Of a DNA stretch of 64,000 nt, positions 20,085-32,800 are shown piece after piece. Made by a program: the position numbers and the translations under genes. This stretch comes from Nepenthes gracilis (Eukaryota > Streptophyta > Magnoliopsida > Caryophyllales > Nepenthaceae): contig BSYO01000005.1 in the NCBI GenBank assembly GCA_033239525.1, positions 22,488,519-22,552,518 of the forward strand, read 5' to 3'. Under the pieces are notes generated by a model that saw only the letters and a program-made list of their open reading frames with translations, was not told where the DNA came from and did no database searches. Each line of letters opens with the position of its first letter. Position 1 is the stretch's first letter.

Positions 20085-22944
20085 TACTATAAATTTCCAA
20101 ACCAATCTACATATAAAGTCTAGAAATTAATAATATGTTTAGTTATTACAATGAAATAAGGTATGAATAGAATAATTATTTTTAATTAATAGAATAAGAT
20201 AAAAATATAGTTAAAAATTTTTATTCTCATATTTGATTATTAAAATATAATAAGTTAAGAATTAGTATTTAAATATTTTGCATATAGTAATTGTATAAGA
20301 AATAGGATAAAAATTTATGTTAATGACTTTTTACCCTTATTTAAAGAAAACAAATTTTAGAGATCGGAGAGTATAGACAATGCCTACACACTTCCATAAT
20401 GATATCCTCGACGGCAATAATATCCTTCGCAATAATAATAGTAATATTAACGAGAAGAAATTGGAATAAAATTTATGAATTACAGAAATAACTGTTTCTT
20501 ATATGTAAGGAATAAAAAATACCTAAGTTGAAGAAATAAATTTTATATGGTATTTTTTATTTTTTAAGTGGAAGAAATAAATATTTCTTCAAAAATATTT
20601 ATTTTTTATCAAAATATAACAAAATAATAAAATAAATATTTTATTAAAAATAAGGTAGAAATAAATTTTTTATTCTCAATAATTAAACATGCACGAAGAT
20701 ATTTTTATATTTTTAGAAACTCCTATATGTTGATTTGAAGATAAATACTTCTTGCTAACAATACGCTTTAAATGAAACTTTAGAAAGTGAAAAATGTGGT
20801 GAGAATTAAGATGAGACATAGTTTTATATTTTTTGCATAGTTTTTTTTTAATTATATTTCTTGAAGGGATATAAAGAAAACAAGGAAGACAAAATGTAGA
20901 AATTTAGTTCTGTTCAAATTTATACATATAAGCAGTTAGCAAGGATATCTTCGGATAATATGATTTAGGCTTGTATTGATGAATTAAATTCGTACTCTTA
21001 TGTATCTGACTTTATCTATTTTAAATGTTTACATGCGATATTATGGTTTTAAAATTAATTTTTATTTATCATATCACCATTGAACGACTTTATTTATTAT
21101 TCTAAAAGAATACAATTTCCTTCTTATTTTCAAATATTATTTTAAATATTATTAGATAATGTAATATTTAATCTATATATATTTTTTTATGTGACCGAAG
21201 GCCCACGTTAATTTTATAAGCCCACTTCTAAGTATCGACAAATACCATCAGCTTATAAATTCGCTTGGCCCATCATCCACTAAATTGGACCCTTATTTGG
21301 TTAAGACATCTGTGGCCCAAATACTAAAAGACCAACAATGTGTCCCGGTCCATATCAGGCCCATTACTATTGTGTCCCGGTCAACAGCCCATTTAATTTC
21401 TAATTTCATTTCACACTGAAAATCAGTTTTTTTATTCAATTAGCTCTGAAAATATATACAATAATGCAAAGTTACAAGATATTAAATTGAAAAAATAAAA
21501 AATAAATTGATTTTATAATACGTAGTGACCATTCTATTTTAAATTAGGATTTACACAAACAAATGACCATTCTATGATACTTAGCAAAATTAATATTCAT
21601 ATACTTGACTTTACTGTATTTTAAATTGACATTTTATTTATTTAATTTAATCGAGTTGGTCCATAACATTGATCAATCACGCTCATGTTTGGCCTTTTTT
21701 ATTTTTATATCGAGTAATACTACGTCATATATTTATTTATATTAAAAATAACTACTTTTTTTTGATAAAATATTTATTTCTTTCTGTGTTTTTTGATAAA
21801 ATATTTTTCTCCTCCGTTGAATATTGACTTCTAGCTGCAACCGAGTACGACCTTGCACCCACTGCATTAAATCATATTATTAAAAAAATAAAACTAAAAA
21901 TTAAACACGTGTTTAAAATAAAGTATGACCTGACCTCATGGCTTCCATAATTGAGGAACCAAAATAAAGGAGCACTGTTCACGATGTACGCAAAGTGAGG
22001 TTAATAATATTATTCTAATATAATTTGAACGACTATAATTTTAATAAATAATATATTATTAAGATAATAATTGTGAGTAAAAAATGAAATAAACAAAATG
22101 TAATATCACCCAACTATGTATAAACATGATAATAAAAATTTATATGAAAAACCAATCAAAATAAATAAAAAAATTATGGGATATAAAGACCAATCTTTTA
22201 CCTTAATAATAATAGATAAATGATATAATATCTCTTATGAAACACGATGAAATATAATAACTTATATAAGTGAAATGATACTCATCTTTTTTAATTATCA
22301 GTGTTTATAAAATTATTTCGGTGTGCGTTTTTTTTTATAATATAAGTTTGTATACTTTTTCTATATTTTGTTAGATTCTAACTTTTTAAAAATTTAAGTA
22401 TTTAGTCTTTCATCTCTTATATAGAGTAGAATGCGCATAATAACTAAATGATAAAAATTAATACATTATAGTGTATGCTTCAAGAAAATTCTGAGTCTAT
22501 AATAGCATCTCTTTTTTAAAAAAAAAAATGCTCACTCAACAAATTATTTTTTTCTTAAAACTTTTCTCAATCATCCTTGCCTCCCTTGTAATATTAAACC
22601 AAATTTCAAATATTTAACTATTGTATAATGACCCCACTTAGTCATACTCTTACCTGGACACTCGACGCTCCAAACACCCGATACCCAACAACTCAGACGT
22701 TCAACATTTCTAGTTGATAATTCAAATTCTATCAGTCTAAACTCTATCAGTTCTATCTAACAGTTCGGTTCAACTCAATTGATATATATTTTATACTATA
22801 CACTGATACATTACTACTATTCTATTAATATAAATATAAACATAAAACTTACCAAAAAACAACTTACTTTAACGTTGATTATCCTCAATTGTTGCCGTTC
22901 ATTTCACTTAAAATGGTCTTATTCTAATGTAAATGACCGGAATG

Positions 22945-23055
22945 TAATTTGGGGTAGTCAATCCCTCCTTATTTTTGTAGTTGATCCGATATGATTTACT
23001 CATTTTATCAATAATAAAAAGTCCAATAAATTTTTATACAATCTAAGAGATCGAC
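22945..23055. repeat. Dispersed repeat, copy 1
   Basis: The segment from GGGGTAGTCAATCCCTCCTT to ACAATCTAAGAGATCGAC recurs nearly unchanged at 63891-64000 in the same orientation. The family is not recognised. Confidence 0.85.
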
Positions 23056-23999
23056 AATTGTACATTAAAATTTGATTTTTCTAGCATTGTGATGCGACCA
23101 AATCAACTCCAATATTATAAATTTTCTTTCTTTTTTAAGGAATTTGTAATCTTTATAGTAGATTCTTATTTAAAATTGTGTTTAATTTAAAATCACGTGA
23201 GATCTTATAACAAAAAAGTTAGAAAAAATATAACGTCTAATTTTTTAAAAGTATATTAATAATACAATTATTATGTATTAAATTAATATAAAAATAATTA
23301 TATAATAATTTTATTTAAAAAATTAAAATTTTAAGAATCAAATTTAACACTTGATAGGTACCTGTATCACACTTATACATATTTCTAGCATAAGTCACAT
23401 GCTTGCAAGGCACACATGTGGTGCTTGTGTGTACTACGAGTGAATGAGTCGCACTTAAAGGTGGCCTTCATTCAATGCTTATTTGTGCATGGATATAGTG
23501 CCCATTGCATGCCTAACTCCATGCTTATTTGCCAATATGGTTATTTAAATCATCTCTTAACTAATTTTGGACATTTGTGCGGGAACAATGGAGAGAAAAG
23601 AAGAAAAAAAGAGGGATAAAAGAGAAAAAAAAAAGAGAAAATGAGAATAAAATGTTTCTTAAAGTTATTTTATATCAGATTTGACAAAATTATTAAGTTA
23701 ATGTAAGTATATTTAAACTAATTCGTTAGCCTGTTATAAAAATCTTTTAATATTTCCTTTAATTGTTATTTACATATATATGCATGTTAGCTATTTTACT
23801 CTTTTTTCAAATATTATTACACATATAAAATATTTTAAGATTTTACTCAATTTTATTGAACATTTACAGATTTTACTTATTTTTACTAAATATTTAAAAA
23901 TTTTATTTATTCTTATCAAATGCACGTATATTTTGAAGAGTCATATTTTTATAATTTAATATTGTAAAGAGAATTATGAAATATTTAAATATTTGATAT

Positions 24000-24002
<3 letters not shown>

Positions 24003-24041
<39 letters not shown>
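24003..24041. repeat. (AT)n microsatellite
   Basis: Uninterrupted AT dinucleotide run of about 39 bp. Confidence 0.95.
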
Positions 24042-24044
<3 letters not shown>

Positions 24045-25685
24045 AAATACTTGATAAGAACTCTATTTTGTGATATGGATAGATATTACATTTTTCCTAC
24101 TTCAAAAAAATTTATATATTGATTGTAGAATTCTTTATTTGTTAAACTAAGAATCGATATATTTTGGATAGTTTATATAAAAACATATTCTAATATATTA
24201 TACATGCTTAGAGTATACACCTATTATTTACATGTGAAAAAGAAAAGTAGTGTTTTGATACCGTCTATTGGATATATAGAAACCAACCTGCAAATTTTGA
24301 GTAACAGTATATCGGTTTAAGACTATTAAAAATATGAGTTGAACATCTTTTAAAGTTGTGATTTAATTAGTTAGTATATAAGTTACCAATCATTATTTTT
24401 TAGGTTTTTATGTGTTTTGCCCTTTTTTAAATTTGTGTATATTCTCAATATGGTCTTTCAATTTTCATATTTTTATAGACCCATTTATATTTTGGTCTTC
24501 CTATGTTTTTGAACGTTCTGCATATTTTGAATATTTTTATACATACTGAACAAATAGAATCATAATTTGAAGTGTATTTAATGAAAATTAAAATTTTTAA
24601 ATTTTTACTTGTTATTTTTTATTTTTTATCTTTCAATCTATTTTACTCACTTATAATTATATATTATATATGCACATGTTCTACAAAATGTTGGACTCAT
24701 ATTTATGAATATTTCTAAAATATTTTTCGATTAAGATAGTGAATTCATATAGAATTTGGATGAAAAATTGTCTAAAAAAATTTTTTTGTGATTTTTTTAT
24801 TTATATTTAGATTTTATGTATTGGGCATGATTTATATTTTAAAGTTTTATAGTTTGAATATTTTTGGGTTAGTGTGCCTAATAAAGTTATGTATAATTTT
24901 TACTATTGTATATATAGTATTATTGTTAGATTTTTTTCTTATAATAATTTATAAATTCAATAGGTATAATATTGTTTCAATGTTAGATGATAATAATTTG
25001 GCCAGTCTTATAACCACTACAATCTATGTTTAATCATGTTGTTTATACTATTAGTGTAAAATATTTGATCTAATTTGATTATTAGATCGTAGTTATTTAT
25101 GAATTATTATTATACTTGATATCATTATTACTATCTACTTGTATCGAAATCGTGATAATAAAAACTATTATAATATTCATTCATACTCAAAACCTTATCG
25201 ATTAGGACTGGTTTATGGATGATTTTTATTTTTATAATTTTATTTTAAAAACTTATATTTATATAAAAAATACATAATATATAAGGTATTTCAAAATAAT
25301 ATATAAATATATTAGCTAAAAATAATTAAATATTGTTTTGTTTGCCTAACTCTTTTATTATAGGCGGAAAAAAGTAGTTAAATCTTGTGGTCATTAATTA
25401 TATTATCTTCCACTGATTCTATTGGCCAAATTTTTCCAAGTTCTGCCTGTCACCACTTTAACTGCTCAACAAGGACAGACGTTGACTTGGAGCAAAGACC
25501 ATCCTACCACACTGGGCTCGATATCCACATGATCGATGGACCATCGTAGCCGTCCATTTGTTTGGACACTGATAATAATTGCCGTGCCATTAATGGTGAT
25601 TTAATTTCCTCTTTGCTCGAACTTTCCTCTCTTCAACAATTTCAACGTCCCACTGGTAAATTACATAGCGCAATTATGGGATTGA

Positions 25686-25919
25686 GGGGGCGTCCTTCTC
25701 TTAATTTGGACCGTTGGATGTAAAATTCGACGGTTACGTGTTTTAGATGATTAAATTTAAAATCGAATGGCCCATGTTATATTATCCATTTAAAACGTAT
25801 AAAATTGAATGGCCCATGTTATATTATCCATTTAAAAAGTATAGGCCGTCGGATTTTACATCCGACGGTTCAGATGAGGAGAAGGACGATCCTTCTCCAT
25901 AGGGGAGAAGGACGCCCCC
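25686..25919. mobile_element. MITE-like hairpin element
   Basis: GGGGGCGTCCTTCTC at 25686-25700 is perfectly inverted at 25905-25919. Inside, the 25-bp segment beginning ACCGTTGGATGTAAAATTCG (from 25709) pairs with the segment at 25846-25871. The centre holds two copies of GAATGGCCCATGTTATATTA (near 25767 and 25808). Length is about 234 bp with no coding capacity. No convincing target duplication was found, so the superfamily is open. It ends 650 bp before the dioxygenase start codon. Confidence 0.7.
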
Positions 25920-26507
25920 CGGATCCCGCGATTATGGAGCACGTATCAATATGCTTTTGTAAAGATATTAACTTAGGTATATATCTTATTTGTGTTATTT
26001 TTAGTGTTATATTTAATGTAAATTAATTTAATTTTATATTTATAAAATATAATTATTTTTATCAATTCTGATCTTTTTCTTATCTTTGTCCATTTCATAA
26101 GGTTCTGTCACCACCCTTTCAATCGCTTCAGGTTTCATTATCTCAAGCCCTAATAAAAGTTTAAAAATAATAATTTCGTATATCCATCCAAAAAAAAATT
26201 GATTGATAACGTGGGGCCACTTATTTAAGTACAAAGTAAAATAAAAAATAAACATTTTTCTGGCGGTAATCATAAACCGAAACCTGCCTTCCACAATTCA
26301 AAGGGACATAAAATTCACGTGTACCTGACAATGCCTTGGAAATCACGTATGATTGAGATATCATTTAATTGATTTTTAGACACTTTTAAAATATAATTAA
26401 TTAATTAATTAATTATATTAATAAATTTATATAAGAATAAATTAATTTATGAAAGTCATATTATTTAAAAATATTTTTAAAATATTTTGTTATTGATATT
26501 TATTCCC

Positions 26508-26514
26508 TATAAAT
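26508..26514 (+). promoter_or_regulatory. Probable TATA box of the dioxygenase gene
   Basis: TATAAAT lies 61 bases before the chosen ATG at 26569. A start of transcription about 30 bases downstream would leave a short 5' UTR, and would place the other in-frame ATG at 26533 at or before the transcript start. Confidence 0.5.
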
Positions 26515-26568
26515 TGTTCGAACTTAGGCAAGGTGATAGAAAGAGGTGGAGAATTGCAGCGAATCAAG

Positions 26569-26826
26569 ATGGGAACAAAGCAACTTGCGGTCGACAACAA
26601 TTCAGTTCCAACGTTGAGCCTTCGAGAGCTCATCAAACAGCAGCCCATGGCCTCCATACCAGAGCAGTACGTTCGGGTTGATCAAGAACCATCGCTAGCT
26701 GTTGATCTTGATGCTGCCTCGCTCTCCATCCCTGTCATCGATGCGCAACGTCTAACCGTGGGAGAAGACAGAGATTCTGAGCTTGAGAAACTGCACTCAG
26801 CTTGCAAAGAATGGGGCCTCTTTATG
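26569..26826 (+). CDS. Dioxygenase exon 1
   Basis: Codes for residues 1-86, starting MGTKQLAVDNNSVPTLSLRE and ending KEWGLFM. Donor GTATAT at 26827, phase 0. The start at 26569 is preferred over 26533 because SRG1-like proteins begin close to this point and the upstream ATG is too near the TATA box. Confidence 0.88.
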
Positions 26827-29800
26827 GTATATACATATTTCCTTACATCTTTATTCACCCCTCTATCTCACAAAAATAGATTATATAATGCATTTGAATA
26901 AGACAATAAGATGTATTACTATATTATTTGGTTTGTATGAAAAATAAGGTTCAATCTTTCATTCATAAGTGACGTTAGTATAATCAAGTATATAAAATTA
27001 CACAATAATATATTATCTAAAAAATTTTTGAAATCATAAAAAAATTCACGAGATAATATCTAACCAAATTCACTATAAAATAATAATTGATTATAAATAT
27101 AATTTATTCTAATAGAAGCTTATCAAAGGTTGAAATTAGCTTTCATGTCTTATTAGCATCTAACTAACACATGTGTACTAGTCTTATATCTAAGTAATTT
27201 TTTTTTTTGGATCTTTTTTAACTCATTTCTTTTATGAAATTTTGAGATAAAAAAGAAAAAAAGAGGGAGCAAGAAAAGAGAGCAGGAGAGGGAGGAAGAA
27301 TGAAGAAATAAATTTAAAATGATTTTAAGTAATTTTTAAAAAATTTAAGTTAAAATAAGTGTATCTATATTAATTTCTTCTTTATTGTTAAATTTTTTAG
27401 AACTTTTTTTTTATTTCTTATTCAAATATTTGTGCATGTATTATTTTTCTACTTCTTTTAAGATAGTATTATATATATATATATTAAATTTACTTTCATT
27501 TCATATTATTTTAAATATTTGTACCTTAAATCAAGCATACTATCATAAAATTCTTTGATTGTTAAAAATTGGTCTTGCATATCTCTTTTGTGCAAGAATT
27601 TGATGAAAGCTTCACTCTAAATTTTGGTCAAGATTATTTATTTTTTATGAAAATTTATCCATATGTGTGAAGACATTTATTTTTGTTTAAATAAAAATTA
27701 TTATAGAAAATTAATTGAATATATTTAAATATATTTTAAGTGTCACGCTATGTGTATTTAATATTCATGAATTCAAAAAATATCATTTGACCATTTTTAT
27801 ACTAAATAATATATAATCGGTACATTTACAGATATTAAATAGTAATATATAACACTAATTATAAGAAAATATTTGTCACCCGACATTTTTTATTTGACCT
27901 TAGTCAATGAGATTGTCACTAACATCTAGTTGTGGCTTTATTTTTATTTTACAATATTTTATATGTTCATTAAAATCCTTCTCATATTTTTGTTATGTAT
28001 TCTCTTTCTCTCACACACACACATATAGATTAGATTATTGACTATTAGACTCACTCTGATTATATTTTTAACATTTCATATCAACGTGTTTGGATATTAC
28101 TTGTAGGCGGTGGTTAGCATCTTTATTGCTTTATATTTTATAATTTTTTATAAATTAAATATTAATTTATAGATATTTTTTTATTATTTTAAATCATTTA
28201 ATGGAGTGTTGACTGTTAGTTCTTTTAGGACTTTGCATTTTTACACGGGTGATCTTGCATTGGATGTAAAGTCACGTATTAATTCTGGAGATGGCGTTAT
28301 TTTTCGTGTATTTCGTACGTAGATGTGAGTGGTCTTCTTAACTTGCTACGTGGCAGCTGGTGAACCATGGGATTGGCACATCACTGCTGGCGAAACTGAA
28401 GCATGAAATTGAGGAGTTCTTCAAGCTTCCATTGGAAGAGAAGATGAAATACCGGCAGCGAGAAGGCGATTATCAAGGGTACGGCCAGCGTTTGCTTTCC
28501 GTGGGTGATGAACAACTCGATTGGGCTGATCGATTTTACATGATCACCAACCCTTCTTACATGACAAAGCCTTATCTCCTTCCCCAGTTTCCTCCCTCTT
28601 TCAGGTAAAATTTCACTTTATACTTTGGAGGGTTGAGAATATGTTTGATTAATGAAATAGAAAAAAGCTGACAATATACTAAGTATTATTGATAAATAAT
28701 TTGAAATATTACTTTATTTAGGCAAAGAATATCGATATTCTATTTCCAAATAAATTTTTAATAGACAGCAAATAATAATTTCAACACGTGCTAGTTGACA
28801 TCGGTGGCTTTTGGTAGGGTGTGCCGTTGGCCTTGTAGGAGCTTGTCATGCCAAGAAACCCATGGCTAGTGGCAACTGAGGGTGACCAACCATGGTGGGT
28901 GGCTTGTGCAAAACGTGACTAAAACCATATTTAGGCTAAGGCAGATTGGGTTGTCAATTAAAAATAAAGTATGACCATAAAGTTGACTTAAATTGGGTTA
29001 CATCTTGAAAGAACTATACGTCTCAAATCACATAAAAATTTTAAACCATTAATAAATTAGTAAAAGTAATACAAAAATAAATATTCAATATACGTAAAGA
29101 TTATTTAATTCTAGATGATATAAATGATGTCAAGTATAAAGAGTAAAGTAATAAGTAATAATAAAATGAATAATTTTTAGTGATGAAAAAATCTCAATAA
29201 TTACGACTATCGAATAAAACTCTCCGGATTTCACTGGGTAGGGAAGATGTGTACTATGAAAATCAACTAATAGATTGGATGGTACCAACGCTCTAACCTA
29301 ACTAACTTACTCCCGTCTTGTAATCTCCATAAAAAATTCATTAGATTTGTCTACGGTAATAAAATCGGACGCATTCCGATCTTCACATTAATTTTCTCAA
29401 GCACCGCTTGAAGTACCAAACACCATCATAATCCCTTTTTCACACTACCAACGTCGCCAACGAAGGTAAATGGGTAGGAAGTGGTATAATGATAAAGTAA
29501 GAGTAGTGAGAAAACCCTCGACACAAGAGCACAATAATGTAGTTTAGGTTTTCCCAAATTGAGCAAAGTTAAACTTTCAAGATTTTTGTTTGCTCTCAAA
29601 ATGGGTGTTCAAAAAATGCATAAGTAAGAGTTAGGCAAATGAAATAAGGCAGAAATATATAGAAAGGCTCAAAAAACTCGTTTAAAAATATGACAATTCT
29701 TGCGACGCTCAAGTGCGCAGTGGGCCCGCCTAGTGTTTCAAATGAAAAATTCCCAGGCACTTGAGTGAGAAAAAGACGAGCTTCGAGCAGGAGGTTACTG

Positions 29801-32800
29801 GTTTTGGTGCTCGCTTGAGCGCATGGTGAGCGAGTATCGAGCGGCAGGCCATTGAATTTGGCGTTTAAGTGCATAGCGAGAGAACATCGGGCGCATGCCC
29901 ACTGAAAACTGGGCTTGAGCATGTCGGGCGTGTAACGGTTGGTATGGTATTGGAAGCGGATCTCGAGCGCATAGTGAGCGTGCAGTAGGCGCATGTCCTC
30001 GGGAACAAACAGCCACAAAAATAAATTAATGCAAAGCTTCAACTCATACAACTTGACATCAATAGACGATCAAATATGATCACGAAATATGTCAACACAT
30101 AAATAACATTAACAATCTTTTCATTTAGCAATTTTGTGGCAAAATACATAAAGTAAAAAAAAAAAATGAGAGAAGTACATGTTTAGACACTATCGAGATA
30201 GAATCCGTGTATATAAAAATCTATATCTAGTGAGTACCAAAAATAATACATCAAGTAAATGACCAAGGACAAGAGAACTGCCGTGTCGATACTATAGTTG
30301 TGGTGCCTGGACAACCATGATTAGTACAAATGAACAAAATACAAATAGACTTAACAAAAGTATGACAACCATGCGCTGTAGCATATAACAGTAGTAGATA
30401 GCAACACCAGTGACATGAAATAATAGGAACAGTAGTAGATAACAAATCCAATGAAGTCATAGTACACGATCAAAACTCTCCCTGAACAAAACACATCCCA
30501 ACACAAAAGAATATCTCCCCCTAACAAAAATTTGTAAAAGTATGTCTCCCCCTAACAAAAACGTGTCTCCCCCTTTTCGTCACGAAGAGCCAAAGAGGAG
30601 GTATCACTCGGACCTGGAGGAATTGCTGGAAGATTAACGAGCATACTGATGCCGCAACTGTATAAGCGTAGTCTCATGAGTAGCCAAACGGGAGTCAAGA
30701 CGCTCAAAACTGGTAAGGATATCTGAACGCAATTGAGACTGAGAAGCATATATGCACTCCTGAGAGGAATAGAGGTGCTTAAAGCGATCAATAAAACAGG
30801 AGATCTGTCCCATTAGGGCTGCAGAGGAAGAGGCAGAGTGCCGGGAAGGTGCAGAAGGTCCAGGACCCGGGGGATCAGGGTAGGATGAGATGGATCAAGA
30901 CGTTCCACTCTCGAGCTAGAAAGAAGGCACATTAAGGAGAGGCTCATTAGGATCCACGGAGAAGTGGTGAGTGTGTAACCTTTGGGCAAAGGTGGTCGAG
31001 GTGATGGGGTGCGCAAGCTGTAGACGGGAAAAATCGAAAAACGGAAACCTAATGCAAGTGATCATTGAATGAGACAATCATGAAAGAGGTTGTCATCCTT
31101 TCGGGAGTCAAAATGGGTGAGCATATAAGAATAGAGGGGGATGGAAAATTAATAAGTTGCCCACTTAGGAGAGTATAAAGAAAGAGGGCTTTGTCAAGGG
31201 GGATGGAAGAGAAGTGGGTGACAAGAAAAATATTCGTGAGTATAATCCGACTCATGACCAATCGTCGAGAAGAAAGAAGCTTAGTTTTAAAGATTGCCCA
31301 TTCCATTCCATGGGTAAGCCATGAAGGAATATGGCGATCTTATTTAGGTGGAGCCTGGAGAGTGGAGGTGTAAGGGTAGTCAAATTTTTTGCCCGAGGAA
31401 GACCGAGAACCCAAGCAATCATAGTTAGGGTAATCCGAAAGTGTCACCCCAACAAGATGGTTGAAAATGAAGTGGGAGAATAATCATGAATATTATAATA
31501 GAATTCTTGAATGATGATCACTGAAGGAGTAAAAAAATTTGTAAGAATCGGCTCTTAATAGCGGTCGGTGAAGACGAAAGAGATGAAGGGGTCGACGGAG
31601 GAAAGGCTAACTTCCCGTTCAAGGGAGAGTTGCCGCTAAGGGAGAGTTGCTGCTATTTAGGTGGAGCCTAGAGAGTGGGGTGTAAGGGTAGTCGAAATTT
31701 TTTACCCGAGGAAGACCGAGAACCCGAGCAATCACAGTTAGGGTAATCCGAAGGTGTCACCCCAACAAGATGGTTGAAAATGAAGTGGGAGAATAATCAT
31801 GAATATTAGAATGAATTATATGATAATCACCAAGGAGTAAGAAAAATTTGTAAGAATCCTGGAATAGGGGCTTCCGTGAAGACGAAAAGAGATGAAGGGG
31901 TCGAGGAGGAAAGGCTAACTTCCCGCTCAAGGAGAGTAGAGCCTAGAATGGGGCAAGGGAAGTCCTCCGATGAAGACCGAGAACCCGAGCAATCACAATC
32001 AGGGTAATCCGGAGGTGTCACCTCAACAAGATGGTTGAAAATGAAGTGGGAGAATAATCATGAATATTAGAATAAAATTCTTAAATGATGATCACTGAAG
32101 GAGTAAGAAAATTTGTAAGAATCGGCTCTCAATAGCGGTTGATAAAGACGAAATAGATGAAGGGGTCGAGGGAGGAAAGGCTAACTTTTCATTCAAGGGA
32201 GAGTTGCCGCTGAGACGTGGGATGTGAACAGGGCCTCAACCTCGGGACTAAAGAAACGATTTAGGGTGGAGAGCCCACTGGGATGATGACGCTTTCCAAT
32301 GGATTTGCATGCAAGAGATTTATGTGGGCCCTACATCTAAAATGCACACATAATAGGGGATTTCAAGAACAACCAAAAAATTAATGCACAAGAGTCTCCT
32401 TCCTTTTTTCTTTTTATGTTTGTGGTGTGTGTGGGTGTGTGTGAGGGTGAGAGCGAGGGCAGCAGAGCGTTCGAGACGCAGGGCAGCGCCAGGCGGGTGC
32501 AAGGCGTGCGCTTGAGAGGCATGAGTGGCAGCGGCGCCAGCACCACGGTTGGATAGCAACACCAGAGTCGGGATCTTAGCCCACATAAAGCGCCATCGGC
32601 ACTTTTGTTCACCACAGCACTGGGTGTGCGTGTGGTTGTGTGGGTGTGGCGGAGAAGAGGCATGAGGAACCGAGGCCTCTGCCCATCAAGATCCAGGCAC
32701 AAATTGGTGGATTTGAAACCAAGCGTGGGAAAATCGGTGAATCTAGCCTAATTGAGAGGTGAACAGTGGCGCCACCATTAATAGCGGAAGGAGGAGTAAG

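Larger units (their letters stand above)
20085..25685. other. AT-rich intergenic region
   Basis: No gene is supported. Short open frames here are AT-driven. Noted inside: a dispersed repeat at 22945-23055, an (AT)n tract at 24003-24041, and a small TGTGTCCCGGTC duplication near 21339-21385 in a GGCCCA-rich patch (21190-21420). Confidence 0.7.

Noticed and set aside
25669..25940. Target duplication ATTATGG around the MITE-like element
   Set aside because: The two copies (25673 and 25931) are not adjacent to the inverted repeats (6 and 11 bp away), so they may be chance.
26533..26568. Upstream in-frame ATG as start of the dioxygenase
   Set aside because: It lies only about 20 bases after the TATA box and adds 12 residues not expected in SRG1-like proteins.
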